The notes under the pieces: model-generated
What the model saw: the letters and a program-made list of their open reading frames with translations, nothing else
The model's database searches: none
Told to the model about the DNA's origin: nothing
Shown here: positions 6,588 to 15,395 of the stretch, one piece after another
How positions within the stretch are numbered: the stretch's first letter is position 1
How the letters are laid out: each line of letters begins with the position of its first letter
Program-made: the position numbers and the translations under genes
Assembly (NCBI GenBank): GCA_050300015.1
Contig: JBNKWZ010000021.1
Span: 248,001 to 312,000, forward strand
Source: CAYZQH01 sp050300015
GTDB lineage: Bacteria > Pseudomonadota > Gammaproteobacteria > Pseudomonadales > Cellvibrionaceae
Length of the DNA: 64,000 bases
Reading direction: 5' to 3'

Positions 6588-7424
6588 TTAACCGACCTGT
6601 TGTTGAGCCTCGGCAATGGCGCCTTTACTAATGCCTTCAAAGGCTTTGACTCTGAAATGGTGCCCGGGTTCGCGCGCCGCTAACGTATTGGCGATGTGCT
6701 GCGCAATTTGCTCCACCGTGGTATCCGTATCCATCAAATAGCATTGAGCCATGGGAAGTTTGAGGTAAAAGCCCCCCTGGGGCGCATGGTATTCAAATAT
6801 GCAATATTCGTCCGTACGAGAAATGCAGTCGCTTTTCGCCCCTAAATAGATATCGCGCCATTGGTTGGCCCAATCCGCCATGTGGGGCAAGGACAGTACT
6901 TGGTCCTTCCAAATCAGCAGTTTAGAGCGATGCCCGTGAGCGATGCGCTGACAGTTTCCCTGATGTTTTTTAAGTCCGTGACTGTAGTGATAGTAGGGGC
7001 CGTCGATCGTCTCAGTGGTGAACTGAATATGTACGGCATCGACCGCACCGAAAAGTCCACGGAGTTGTTGCTCGCACCAGCGTGCGACGCGAGTAGGGGT
7101 GATGCTTTCCAGGGGAAGGCAGGCAATGGCAGCATTTGGGGACAGCACTTCTAGTTGGGTGCCCTCGGCGATTCGGGTGAATCCCTGTTCATCTTGAATG
7201 GTATAAGTCGGGTGTTGTGTCGGAACCAAAAGCTTATGATCTAATGTGTCGTTCATCCAGCGACGAAGCTGGCTTTTGACGACACCAAAGTCACACACCA
7301 TGCCTTGTTCGTCTAAAGGGCCTTCTAACTCAATATGCGCGAGCCACGTCTCCCCTAGTAAGCCGCGTTGGGGGCATAAGTAACTGAAGTCCACATTGGT
7401 GAGGTTGTCTACGAAAAGTCTCAT
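6588..7424 (-). CDS. 6-carboxytetrahydropterin synthase/PTPS-family protein, long form
   Basis: A 278-residue protein of the 6-pyruvoyl-tetrahydropterin synthase/QueD fold, about twice the length of QueD, which suggests two tandem T-fold units. The first unit contains FDFGVVK-like sequence (CDFGVVKSQLRRWMNDTLDH), matching the 'DF..lk' motif of the family. The second carries a zinc-type pattern (YSHGLKKHQGNCQRIAHGHR, with Cys and the HGH pair). QueD acts in queuosine synthesis, but whether this long form makes carboxytetrahydropterin or another pterin cannot be told here. It ends 25 bp before the strong terminator and is divergent from the NIF3-like gene. Confidence 0.8.
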   Translation of the reverse strand: MRLFVDNLTNVDFSYLCPQRGLLGETWLAHIELEGPLDEQGMVCDFGVVKSQLRRWMNDTLDHKLLVPTQHPTYTIQDEQGFTRIAEGTQLEVLSPNAAIACLPLESITPTRVARWCEQQLRGLFGAVDAVHIQFTTETIDGPYYHYSHGLKKHQGNCQRIAHGHRSKLLIWKDQVLSLPHMADWANQWRDIYLGAKSDCISRTDEYCIFEYHAPQGGFYLKLPMAQCYLMDTDTTVEQIAQHIANTLAAREPGHHFRVKAFEGISKGAIAEAQQQVG

Positions 7425-7500
7425 AAAGTCGGATCAATGCAATCGTGGGCTGGGCGGCGTGCAATGGTACATGAACTCATACTACATTGGCGGAGAAGAA

Positions 7501-7818
7501 ATGTTAAAACTGTGCTTTTTTGTTCCAGAAAGTCATTTGGATAGTGTCAAAATGGCGATGTTTGATGCGGGGGCAGGGCGAATCGGGCAATACGATCAGT
7601 GTGCTTGGCAAACGTTGGGTCTGGGGCAATTTAGACCGTTGGAGGGAAGCAGCCCCTTCCTGGGGCGTGAAGGCGCGCTAGAGCAGGTGGCTGAATACAA
7701 GGTGGAGATGGTATGCGAGGAACGCTTTGGGGAGGCGGCGATCAACGCCCTGCACGACGCGCACCCTTATGAAACCCCCGCGTATGAAGTTTACACACTC
7801 CTAAACGGCCCCTGTTGA
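7501..7818 (+). CDS. NIF3-like (NGG1p-interacting factor 3) protein
   Basis: A 105-residue protein. The start KLCFFVPESHLDSVKMAMFD, the FRPLEGSSPFLG segment and the C-terminal HDAHPYETPAYEVY are hallmarks of the small stand-alone domain related to the insert of NIF3/YqfO proteins. The biochemical role is not established. The ATG at 7501 follows GGAGAAGAA. The frame is open further upstream (a GTG at 7396), but the family's proteins begin at this Met. Confidence 0.88.
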   Translation: MLKLCFFVPESHLDSVKMAMFDAGAGRIGQYDQCAWQTLGLGQFRPLEGSSPFLGREGALEQVAEYKVEMVCEERFGEAAINALHDAHPYETPAYEVYTLLNGPC

Positions 7819-7832
7819 TTGCGACAGGGGGC

Positions 7833-8165
7833 CTAGTGATTTGCAGCAGCGGGAAAGGGCAATATAGCAGCAGCTGGGGACTCTGTTTTTCTGGGGGCAT
7901 CCAGAGAGCCGTGCAGCGCGCTGTTTAACTGACTTAAGGAATCCAGCATCATCTTCGACAGCGTTACGCAGGAGCCCATGGGGTTGTCGTGGAGCCTGCG
8001 GCGGCTGTCGATCTGAAATTGTAAGCCTCTCAGTCGACGTTGTAACGCCTTGGGTGCAGAGTCGATCAGGTGCTCAATATGCTTCTGACGCAGGCGTTCC
8101 AACTCTTCGGGACTGTCTTTTGCCAGCTGAATCAACTGGTCGACAGAGGGTAGTTTGTAGGACAT
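7833..8165 (-). CDS. DUF3135 domain-containing protein
   Basis: A 110-residue soluble helical protein. The pattern LPSVDQLIQLAKDSPEELE, then a short basic region (RRLRGLQFQIDSRRRLHDNP) and CVTLSKMMLDSL matches DUF3135 proteins of gammaproteobacteria, whose function is unknown. GGAG lies about 10 bases before the ATG at 8165. It converges on the NIF3-like gene with 14 bp between stops. A hairpin (GGCAGCC, 4 nt, GGCTGCC at 8212-8229) lies in its leader region. Confidence 0.8.
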   Translation of the reverse strand: MSYKLPSVDQLIQLAKDSPEELERLRQKHIEHLIDSAPKALQRRLRGLQFQIDSRRRLHDNPMGSCVTLSKMMLDSLSQLNSALHGSLDAPRKTESPAAAILPFPAAANH

Positions 8166-8413
8166 AGTCTTAGCTCCGGTGTTTACTGCTTAGCGGAGCA
8201 ACCGCTTCGCTGGCAGCCCTCTGGCTGCCGTAGGTGAATAAAAAACATGCTACCAAACTTCGATCCGCTATGTTAATAGCATATTCAATATCAAATAGTT
8301 ATAAGTGGTATGTTGTGAACTTTGTCTGCTTCCTTGTGTGCGATTCGTAATATCTGCAGTGACAGTGGTGAGCTCAGGGGCTCGGGCGAACAGATTTTGG
8401 TGTTAGGTGAGCT

Positions 8414-8944
8414 ATGTATCATGGGTGGGCTGCAATCGCAGTTATTGAGTACCAGTCGTCTATTTTGTTGACGCAGCGGGCGTCTACTTTGGCTTCCCAT
8501 CGAGGCGAAGTGGCCTTTCCCGGCGGAAAATGGGAAGAGGGCGATTCGTCCTTAGAGGCCACAGCGCTGCGTGAGACTTTTGAAGAAGTCGGAGTTGACG
8601 CATCCGGTTTGGCGTTTCAACGGAAGTTGAACATCACCAAAACCCGTAAGGGCGTTCCGGTGCAGCCTTTTGCATACACAGCGCTAGGTGCGCTGGAAGT
8701 CACTCTGGACCCTGTGGAAGTGGAGGCAGCATTCTGGTTGCCCATCAGTGTGCTAGAGGCCGATCAGCGTGTGCGCACAGATGTGTTTGATTGGAATGGT
8801 CGGCAATATTGGTCGCCGGCTTATCGCTATCAGGGGTTTAATATTTGGGGGGTCACCGCGAGGGTGTTAGTGAACTATTTGCAGGCGACCCGGCAGGTGA
8901 TTTTGCCTCAAGCTCACTCTGCCCCGGTCGTACGCCATAAGTAA
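8414..8944 (+). CDS. Nudix hydrolase, CoA pyrophosphatase (NudL)-like
   Basis: Hydrolyses a nucleoside diphosphate linked to another group. The Nudix box begins at residue 37 (FPGGKWEEGD, then ALRETFEEVG) and keeps the GGK...RE..EEVG metal-binding residues. The sequence just before it (LLTQRASTLASHRGEVAFPG) is typical of the NudL/YeaB branch that cleaves coenzyme A, but the substrate is an inference. Length is 176 residues. The ATG at 8414 follows AGGTGAG closely. It converges on the CorC-type gene with a 22-bp gap. Confidence 0.88.
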   Translation: MYHGWAAIAVIEYQSSILLTQRASTLASHRGEVAFPGGKWEEGDSSLEATALRETFEEVGVDASGLAFQRKLNITKTRKGVPVQPFAYTALGALEVTLDPVEVEAAFWLPISVLEADQRVRTDVFDWNGRQYWSPAYRYQGFNIWGVTARVLVNYLQATRQVILPQAHSAPVVRHK

Positions 8945-8966
8945 TGCAAATACAAGGCGGCGGTGT

Positions 8967-10244
8967 TCAGTTGAATTTGAACTCCTTAATGCGGGTTGAT
9001 TCAATGCGGGTGTCGCAAAGGTGCGTCACTTCAAACCGATATTTATCCAGCTCAAAGCTGCACAAGGCATCGGGGATGCTCTCCAAAAACTCTACAATAA
9101 TTCCGTTGATGGTTTTGGGGCCGTCGGTTGGTAATTGCCAGCCCAGTTGACGGTTGATGTCGCGTACAGAAGCTGACGCGTCAATAAGGTACCAGTCGTC
9201 TTCCAATGGCGTGATGTCTTGGTCATCGTCTTCTGCAGCATCGGTTGCAAAATCTCCGACAATTTCCTCCAGCAAATCCACCAGCGTCGCTATGCCCCGA
9301 ACGTCGCCATATTCGTCTACCACCACGGCAAACCGACGTTTTTCTTTTTGAAAATTCATCAGCTGTGTGTGCAAGGGAGTGGACTCTGGAACAAAGTAGG
9401 GTGTATACATTTGTTTGCGAATGGCATCGTGGGTGACTGAGGCGTCGTCATCTTTCATAAACCGAACGGCCTTGCGTAGGTGCAGTACGCCCACAATGTT
9501 GTTGATGTCACCATCGTAGACGGGTAGCCGCGTGTATTCCGTTGTCCGAATTAATTCCAGTATTTCCGGGATGTCATCCTCAAGATCAATGCCAATGACT
9601 TCATTACGCGGAACCATAATGTCTTCCACGCTGGCTTTTTCGAGGTCCAAAACGTTTAACAGCATGCCTTGGTGCTGGTCGGGTATTAGGTCGCCAGCTT
9701 CGTCCACCACGGTCCTTAATTCTTCTGGGTGGAGGTGATCACTTAATCTCGCTTTTGAGCTGGGGTTTAAGCCCACCATGCGAACCAGCCCATTGGATAC
9801 GCTGTTGACCAGTACAACCCAAGGGTGCAGCAATAGCAGCAGGGGTCTGAGTACGAATGATGCAGGAAAGGCAACGCGCTCTGGATAAAGGGCCGCGATG
9901 GTTTTAGGGGTGACCTCCGCAAAAATCAGTATCACCAGCGTGAGTAACATACCGCCAACAACAATGCCCGTTTGCCCATAGAGTCGTCCGGCTACGATAG
10001 TCATGATGGAGGTGGCGGCAATGTTGACCAAATTATTGCCGATGAGAATGACGCCAATGAGTCTATCGGGGCGTCGCAGCAGCTCCGAGGCGCGCCTAGC
10101 GCCTCGATGATCCTTTTTGACCAGGTGTCGTAACCGGTAGCGGTTGAGGGACATCATGCCGGTTTCGGAGCTTGAAAAAAAAGCGGAAAGCATGATGAGG
10201 ACGATAAGTGCAACAAAGAGCACGTTCGGCGAGATGTCGTCCAA
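8967..10244 (-). CDS. CNNM/CorC-type transporter (DUF21, two CBS, CorC_HlyC domains), YfjD-like
   Basis: A membrane protein of the HlyC/CorC family, linked in other bacteria to Mg2+/Co2+ homeostasis. The DUF21 membrane domain (about residues 1-185) shows the FFSSSETGMMSLNRYRLRHL signature and FAEVTPKTIAA. Two CBS domains follow (VEDIMVPRNEVIGI...; YTPYFVPESTPL...), then the C-terminal CorC_HlyC domain (DDWYLIDASASVRDINRQLG). I prefer a TTG start at 10244, which gives the usual start DDISPNVLFVALIVL and about 425 residues, over the TTG at 10295. The ypjD-like gene lies upstream on the same strand. Confidence 0.9.
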   Translation of the reverse strand: MDDISPNVLFVALIVLIMLSAFFSSSETGMMSLNRYRLRHLVKKDHRGARRASELLRRPDRLIGVILIGNNLVNIAATSIMTIVAGRLYGQTGIVVGGMLLTLVILIFAEVTPKTIAALYPERVAFPASFVLRPLLLLLHPWVVLVNSVSNGLVRMVGLNPSSKARLSDHLHPEELRTVVDEAGDLIPDQHQGMLLNVLDLEKASVEDIMVPRNEVIGIDLEDDIPEILELIRTTEYTRLPVYDGDINNIVGVLHLRKAVRFMKDDDASVTHDAIRKQMYTPYFVPESTPLHTQLMNFQKEKRRFAVVVDEYGDVRGIATLVDLLEEIVGDFATDAAEDDDQDITPLEDDWYLIDASASVRDINRQLGWQLPTDGPKTINGIIVEFLESIPDALCSFELDKYRFEVTHLCDTRIESTRIKEFKFN

Positions 10245-10353
10245 TGAAGGATTGCCTATCAGAAAAATGGCCGGATATCTTGACCCACTTTTCAAATGGG
10301 TTCAAGGCTCTTGATTGGGTTGGTTCACATTCTGTTGGCGCAGCGGGCCTGCG

Positions 10354-11157
10354 TCAGCCAGCGCTATTGGTCTTTAGTATCAACTCCAGTACAAACTTGG
10401 TGCCGAAGTAGGCCAAAATCAAAAAAGCAAAGCCTGTTAGCGTCCAGCGGATGGCCAATTTTCCGCGCCACCCCTTAAAGTGATGGCCCCACAGCAGCAA
10501 AGAGTAGGTAAGCCAAGCGCAGGCAGTGAACACCACTTTATGCAACAAATGTTGTTCGGTTAGGCTGGTGATTTGCAGTAAGCCGCTTACCATGGCACCG
10601 CTTAATAAAATTTGTCCTGTCCAAACGAGCTCAAATAGTAGGTGTTCCATGGTTTGCAGAGGTGGAAGTAGGCGCACCAACCCTGTGGGGTGTTTGTTGC
10701 GAATTTTGTGGTTTTGGTACGCTAGAGCCACGGCCTGTAGGGTGGCGACAATCATGGTGCTGTACGCCGTGAGCGACAATAGAATATGGCCGACTACGCC
10801 CGGGGTGAGGGATTGTGCGGGTGTTACCGCGTTTGAAGTGGAGAACAGGCTAATCAGCAGGGCAATGGCGGTGACTGGAATAGAGAGCAGAAACAAGTTG
10901 TGCAGAGGGCGTCGAATGCAGGCGGCGAACACCAAAAGGTTTGCCACCCAAAAGAATAGAGAGGCAATTTTTACAAAACTGAACTGAAACCCCTCTGGCT
11001 TTACGATTTGCGTGTAAAGCCCCCAGCCATGTGCCACAAGGCTCAGAAATATCATGCCTAGCACCACTGTCGCGGGCGCCGTGGTCCTTAGGCGAACACC
11101 TCTTATTAGCAGTATCCAAGCTGTGCAGTACCCTGCGATGGTGAGCGTAATTGGCAT
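10354..11157 (-). CDS. ypjD: Inner-membrane CcsA/YpjD-like cytochrome c assembly-family protein
   Basis: A 267-residue protein with about eight hydrophobic segments and the CcsA-like C-terminal run WLTYSLLLWGHHFKGWRGK. It lacks the tryptophan-rich WWD heme-handling motif of true cytochrome c assembly factors. The same gene lies next to ffh and a CorC-type gene in E. coli, where it is called ypjD (function uncertain). It is divergent from ffh, and the 269-bp gap must hold both promoters. Confidence 0.85.
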   Translation of the reverse strand: MPITLTIAGYCTAWILLIRGVRLRTTAPATVVLGMIFLSLVAHGWGLYTQIVKPEGFQFSFVKIASLFFWVANLLVFAACIRRPLHNLFLLSIPVTAIALLISLFSTSNAVTPAQSLTPGVVGHILLSLTAYSTMIVATLQAVALAYQNHKIRNKHPTGLVRLLPPLQTMEHLLFELVWTGQILLSGAMVSGLLQITSLTEQHLLHKVVFTACAWLTYSLLLWGHHFKGWRGKLAIRWTLTGFAFLILAYFGTKFVLELILKTNSAG

Positions 11158-11426
11158 AGTGCAGTCTGGTGTTCCAGTTCAAGAGGTTAAAAGCGTAAGA
11201 GTAGTGCCTCCTGCTTGGGCAATGCAAGCGCGGGCAGTAGTCGTTTTTCAGGTTATGAGGCAGTATACTGCGCCCCAACAGTGAATCCGCTTGAGATGAC
11301 TGCGTTATTTAAGCGGGTGACAAACGGTCAGCACAATCGCTGAGGCAAACAGTGCTTGTGGCCGTACAACCATATTCGGCGATGCGATGCGCCTCGCTCA
11401 AACCGTTAACCATTGTGTAATCAACC
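11158..11426. promoter_or_regulatory. Divergent promoter region between ypjD and ffh
   Basis: The gap contains GCAGTATACTGC (11260-11271), a perfect 12-bp palindrome that includes a good -10 box (TATACT). No convincing -35 box lies 17 bp away. The site could be the ffh promoter or an operator over it. No small gene is supported here. Confidence 0.35.
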
Positions 11427-12803
11427 ATGTTTGAAAACTTATCAGATCGTTTAAATCGCTCGCTGCGTAAGATTACGGGCAAGGCGCGACTCAATCATGA
11501 CAATGTTCAAGAGACCTTAAAGGAAGTTCGCAAAGCGCTACTTGAGGCGGATGTGGCTCTGCCCGTGGTCAAAGACTTTATCAATCAAGTACGAAAACGC
11601 GCTTTGGGCCAGGAAGTGTCGCGCGCTCTTAATCCGGGGCAACAATTCCTTAAAATCGTCGAAGCGGAATTGACGCAAGTCATGGGGGAGGCGAATGAAA
11701 AGCTGAACCTGGCTGTAGCCCCACCTGCAGTGGTGTTAATGGCAGGCTTACAGGGCGCCGGTAAAACCACATCCGTTGCAAAGTTGGCACGCTTTCTCAA
11801 AGAAAAAGAAAAGAAAAAAGTCCTGGTGGTCAGTGCGGATGTTTACCGGCCGGCGGCGATCAAACAACTGGAAACCCTTGCGCTAGAAGTGGACGTTGAC
11901 TTTTTCCCTTCCTCTGCAGACCAAAAGCCCATTGATATTGCCACCAGTGCCGTGGCGCATGCGCGCAAAACGTTTGCAGATGTCTTGATCGTGGATACCG
12001 CGGGCAGGCTTCATATAGACGAGACGCTGATGGGGGAAATTCAGGGGCTGCACGCCGCGCTTAACCCAGCCGAAACGCTATTTGTCATTGATGCCATGAT
12101 CGGTCAAGACGCAGTCAATACCGCCAAGGCCTTTAATGATGCGTTACCCCTAACGGGCGTGGTTTTAACCAAGGCAGATGGTGATGCACGTGGTGGTGCT
12201 GCGTTGTCGGTTCGTCATGTTACCGGCAAACCCATTAAATTTTTGGGGGTGGGTGAAAAAGTGGATGCTCTTGAGCCCTTTCACCCAGATCGATTGGCTG
12301 GACGCATCCTGGGGATGGGGGACATTCTGTCGCTGATCGAAGAGGCTGAGCATAAGCTGGATAAACAAAAAGCCGAAAAGCTTGTTCAGAAGGTTAAAAA
12401 AGGCAAGGCATTTGATCTTGAAGACCTGAGAGACCAGCTTAAGCAAATGCAGAGCCTCGGAGGAATGGGTAAGGTGTTGGATAAGTTGCCGGGTATGGGG
12501 AATGTGGCGCAAATGGCCGAACAGGCGAATGTGGGGAGTCAGTTTAAGCAGATGGAAGCATTGATCAACTCCATGACACCTGAAGAGCGGCGCAACCCCG
12601 ACCTTTTAAATGGCTCTCGAAAGCGCCGAATTACGCGTGGGTCTGGCACCGATATTCAAGACCTGAATCGTTTGCTCAAGCAGCACAAGCAAATGGGCAA
12701 GATGATGAAGAAGTTCAAAGGCGGCGGCATGAATAAGATGATGCGCGGCATGCAAGGTATGATGGGGGGCGGTGGTGGATTACCGCCGGGTTTCGGTCAA
12801 TAG
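11427..12803 (+). CDS. ffh: Signal recognition particle GTPase Ffh
   Basis: The protein part of the signal recognition particle. It binds 4.5S RNA and signal sequences and works with FtsY to send nascent proteins to the membrane. The 458 residues show the N domain, the G domain (GLQGAGKTTSVAKLA; DTAGRLH; TKADGDARGG), and a methionine-rich M domain (LGGMGKVLDKLPGMG; the NGSRKRRITRGSG RNA-binding loop; tail MMKKFKGGGMNKMMRGM). The ATG at 11427 gives the family-typical start (FENLSDRLNRSLRKITGKAR). It stands upstream of the rpsP operon, as in other gammaproteobacteria. Confidence 0.98.
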   Translation: MFENLSDRLNRSLRKITGKARLNHDNVQETLKEVRKALLEADVALPVVKDFINQVRKRALGQEVSRALNPGQQFLKIVEAELTQVMGEANEKLNLAVAPPAVVLMAGLQGAGKTTSVAKLARFLKEKEKKKVLVVSADVYRPAAIKQLETLALEVDVDFFPSSADQKPIDIATSAVAHARKTFADVLIVDTAGRLHIDETLMGEIQGLHAALNPAETLFVIDAMIGQDAVNTAKAFNDALPLTGVVLTKADGDARGGAALSVRHVTGKPIKFLGVGEKVDALEPFHPDRLAGRILGMGDILSLIEEAEHKLDKQKAEKLVQKVKKGKAFDLEDLRDQLKQMQSLGGMGKVLDKLPGMGNVAQMAEQANVGSQFKQMEALINSMTPEERRNPDLLNGSRKRRITRGSGTDIQDLNRLLKQHKQMGKMMKKFKGGGMNKMMRGMQGMMGGGGGLPPGFGQ

Positions 12804-13115
12804 AGCTTCGAAATGTTTGGCGGTTGTTAAGCGTCCATCAAAGTCCGTTTGAATGAGGTGTGCGCGGGTTTGCTACTCCGGCCATGGCTTCAGTGCCTGT
12901 GAAAACGGCGTTTAAGCTCATTTGGCGATAATTTGAGGGGTTTGTCGTGGTTTTGAGCTATACATTGCAAAACCTTTCGATTAGAATACGCCGCCTTTCG
13001 CAGCCCTACGGCTGATGTCTGCAAGGGTAAGGCCTTCAACGGCACCGATTTTAGCAGCGTTCACTTCATCTAAGTGAGCGCAGAATTGATTGAAAGTACT
13101 GGGATAATTAAACAC
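12804..13115. other. Intergenic region and leader before rpsP
   Basis: This 312-bp gap holds a putative promoter: TATACA, 17 bp, TAGAAT (12982-12987). A leader of about 120 nt follows with two small hairpins. One is CAGCC-ctac-GGCTG (13001-13014) just after the expected start, and the other is TCACTT-catct-AAGTGA (13061-13077). No open frame is supported. Confidence 0.45.
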
Positions 13116-13370
13116 ATGGTAACCATTAGATTGTCGCGTGGCGGCTCCAAAAAACGTCCTTTTTACCACGTAGTCGTCACCGATAGCCGTAACAAGCGTG
13201 ACGGACGTTTTATTGAGCGTTTGGGCTTTTTTAACCCAATCGCCCGCGGAAATGAAGAGCGTCTGCGTCTTGATACTGACCGCTTGAGCCACTGGGTGTC
13301 TCAAGGTGCGCAGTTATCAGACCGTGTAGCGCGCTTGACCAAAAGTGCGAGCGAATCTGCGGCAGCATAA
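13116..13370 (+). CDS. rpsP: 30S ribosomal protein S16
   Basis: An 84-residue ribosomal protein with the S16 signature VTIRLSRGGSKKRPFYHVVV followed by DSRNKRDGRFIERLGFFNP. It binds 16S rRNA early in small-subunit assembly. The ATG at 13116 gives the invariant family start. It is the first gene of rpsP-rimM-trmD-rplS. Confidence 0.98.
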   Translation: MVTIRLSRGGSKKRPFYHVVVTDSRNKRDGRFIERLGFFNPIARGNEERLRLDTDRLSHWVSQGAQLSDRVARLTKSASESAAA

Positions 13371-13982
13371 TTGGTGACCAAAGCCTATGCCCCCCAGGAC
13401 CCCATTGTGGTGGGGAAAATCGTGGGTGTCTTTGGCGTTAAGGGGTGGTTGAAGTTAAAGTCCTTCACTCAGCCCGTAGAGAATATACTGACCTATGGGC
13501 CGCTCTATGTGAGTTGGGCTGAGACGCGGTCAAAACCGGGCTTTCAGGCCGGCGAGCGCTCGGTATTAAGCCAATGGGTAGTGCCTGAAACCCTGGTGTG
13601 TGACCAACACAAGGCACGACCACAGGGGTTGGTGGTGCATTTCGAAGGGATCGACGATCGCGATCAGGCGCAAATGCTGGTCGGAGCAGAGCTTAGAGTC
13701 AGCCGAGTGGAACTGCCGGCGTTGGCACAAGATGAATACTATTGGTACCAACTGATTGGCTTGACGGTGATCAGTGAGTTTGAAGGCGGTAGTACCCTAT
13801 TGGGGCGAGTGACCAAGCTGCTTGAAACGGGTGCCAACGATGTATTGGTGGTCAAGCCCACTGAAGAGGTTCGCGGAATTGAACGCAAAGAGCGATTGAT
13901 TCCCTATGTCCCAGGGCAATTTGTGAAGCAAATTGATCTTACCGCGCAGCGAATGACGGTGGATTGGGACCCAGATTTTTAA
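13371..13982 (+). CDS. rimM: 16S rRNA-processing/ribosome maturation factor RimM
   Basis: Assists late 30S maturation around the 16S rRNA head and binds S19. The N-terminal barrel shows VVGKIVGVFGVKGWLKLKSF and the C-terminal PRC barrel includes DEYYWYQLIGL and RLIPYVPGQFVKQID. Length (about 203 residues) is at the long end for the family, with an insert around ETRSKPGFQAGERSVLSQWV. The start is not ATG. TTG at 13371 (directly after the rpsP stop) and GTG at 13374 are both possible, so translation is probably coupled to rpsP. Confidence 0.95.
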   Translation: MVTKAYAPQDPIVVGKIVGVFGVKGWLKLKSFTQPVENILTYGPLYVSWAETRSKPGFQAGERSVLSQWVVPETLVCDQHKARPQGLVVHFEGIDDRDQAQMLVGAELRVSRVELPALAQDEYYWYQLIGLTVISEFEGGSTLLGRVTKLLETGANDVLVVKPTEEVRGIERKERLIPYVPGQFVKQIDLTAQRMTVDWDPDF

Positions 13983-13993
13983 TAGGAGGAACG

Positions 13994-14782
13994 GTGAAAC
14001 TGGCTGTGCTGACACTGTTCCCGGAAATGTTTGAGGCCATTCAACGTTTTGGTGTGTCCGCAAGGGCCATGCAAAACGGTTTGGTGACCCTGAAGTGCTT
14101 CAATCCCAGGGACTATGCAACTGACAAGCATGGTACTGTGGATGACCGCCCTTATGGCGGAGGCCCTGGCATGGTCATGAAGATAGACACGCTGGAGCGT
14201 GCGTTAGAAGACGCAAAGGATTGGTTGTCGGGATTTGTTAGCGACTTAGAGAATGGCTCATCGCCCGACATGCAGGTGGTGTATTTGTCCCCCCAGGGGA
14301 AGTTGCTGACGCAGGCAGGCGTAGCCGGTTTTGGAGCTGCTAAACGTCTGGTGCTGATTGCTGGACGCTACGAGGGCATTGACGAACGCTTTATTGAAGC
14401 GCATGTGGATGTGGAGTGCTCTATTGGCGATTACGTGCTCAGTGGTGGTGAGTTGCCTGCGATGGTGCTGATTGATGCACTGGCAAGGCTACAGCCTGGT
14501 GCGCTGGGTGATGGTGAGTCTGCAGAGCAAGATTCGTTTATGAACGGTTTATTGGATTGTCCGCACTATACCCGTCCGGAGTCCTATAAAGGCCGCAATG
14601 TTCCCCCGGTGTTACTGTCCGGGGATCATGGGAAGATAAGCCAATGGCGGCATATGCAGTCATTGGGCCGCACAGCTGAGCGGCGTCCAGGATTGTTAGA
14701 AAAATTGACGTTGTCCGAGAAGCAAACTGCACTGCTGGCGCAGTACCAAGCTTCTGGTGCGACAAATGATGAATGTAATTAA
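13994..14782 (+). CDS. trmD: tRNA (guanine37-N1)-methyltransferase
   Basis: Methylates G37 next to the anticodon, using AdoMet, and protects the reading frame. The 262-residue protein starts KLAVLTLFPEMFEAIQRFGV and carries DDRPYGGGPGMVMK, the trefoil-knot stretch YEGIDERF and GDYVLSGGELPAM. I chose GTG 13994 because AGGAGGA lies directly before it. An upstream in-frame ATG at 13964 would overlap rimM and lacks such a site. Confidence 0.98.
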   Translation: MKLAVLTLFPEMFEAIQRFGVSARAMQNGLVTLKCFNPRDYATDKHGTVDDRPYGGGPGMVMKIDTLERALEDAKDWLSGFVSDLENGSSPDMQVVYLSPQGKLLTQAGVAGFGAAKRLVLIAGRYEGIDERFIEAHVDVECSIGDYVLSGGELPAMVLIDALARLQPGALGDGESAEQDSFMNGLLDCPHYTRPESYKGRNVPPVLLSGDHGKISQWRHMQSLGRTAERRPGLLEKLTLSEKQTALLAQYQASGATNDECN

Positions 14783-14788
14783 CGGTTA

Positions 14789-14802
14789 TTGGCGAGAGCC
14801 AA
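14789..14802 (+). other. Small GNRA-type hairpin before rplS
   Basis: TTGGC-GAGA-GCCAA is a perfect 5-bp stem with a GAGA (GNRA-class) tetraloop in the 39-bp gap between trmD and rplS, about 20 nt before the rplS start. It could bind a protein or shape the rplS ribosome site. No U-run follows, so it is not a terminator. Confidence 0.4.
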
Positions 14803-14821
14803 CAATTTTCGGGAGCGAGTC

Positions 14822-15178
14822 ATGAGTTCGAAGAATAAAATCATCCAGGCGCTGGAGAATGAACAGTTAAAGTCCGATGTGCCAGAATTTTCCCCAGGTG
14901 ATACCGTCGTCGTACAAGTTAGGGTTATTGAAGGAGAGCGTGAGCGCCTGCAGGCCTACGAAGGGGTTGTGATCGGTATTCGTAACCGTGGTTTGAATTC
15001 GGCTTTCACTGTTCGCAAGTTGTCACACGGCGTGGGTGTTGAGCGTACGTTCCAAACACACAGTCCACAAGTGGCGAGCATTGCTGTCAAGCGTCGAGGC
15101 GATGTGCGCCAGGCCAAGCTCTACTATTTGAGAGCCCTTACCGGTAAGGCTGCGCGTATTAAAGAGAAACTTAACTAA
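14822..15178 (+). CDS. rplS: 50S ribosomal protein L19
   Basis: A 118-residue large-subunit protein with the L19 pattern SSKNKIIQALENEQLK, PGDTVVVQVRVIEGERERLQ, FEGVVI-like YEGVVIGIRNRG and FTVRKLSHGVGVERTFQ. The ATG at 14822 has GGGAGCGAG in front and gives the exact family start. An upstream in-frame TTG/GTG region (from 14789) is ignored. It is the last gene of the operon and is followed by a terminator. Confidence 0.98.
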   Translation: MSSKNKIIQALENEQLKSDVPEFSPGDTVVVQVRVIEGERERLQAYEGVVIGIRNRGLNSAFTVRKLSHGVGVERTFQTHSPQVASIAVKRRGDVRQAKLYYLRALTGKAARIKEKLN

Positions 15179-15211
15179 GTTTTTTGTGGCAGATCTCTTA
15201 GCGATTATCCC

Positions 15212-15236
15212 AAAAGCGGCTCCGGCCGCTTTTCCT
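15212..15236 (+). terminator. Rho-independent terminator of the rpsP operon
   Basis: AAAAGCGGC and GCCGCTTTT form a 9-bp stem around TCCG, 33 bp after the rplS stop, with the 3' arm ending in a T-run. Confidence 0.8.
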
Positions 15237-15395
15237 GTTTATGAAAGCGATACTCGATTTGGGCTAGCCTAAATGTGCGTCATGTCCGTTACGTGATATT
15301 GTGAAGTGAACTATCGTTGAGTATCGTAGTCTGTGAAAATGCAGGCTTTTGGTGTAAGCGGCACTGTACTATCAACCACTGGGAATAGACGTTTT

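Noticed and set aside
6335..6640. 101-residue minus-strand open frame across the attR copy and terminator
   Set aside because: It is made of tRNA-derived sequence, the terminator and arm repeats (PVYVPVYVP), and it overlaps the end of the QueD-like gene. It is a chance frame.
8172..8229. Hairpins before the DUF3135 gene considered as a riboswitch or terminator
   Set aside because: GGCAGCC/GGCTGCC and AGCTCCG/CGGAGC can pair, but there is no T-run, no known aptamer core and no conservation evidence.
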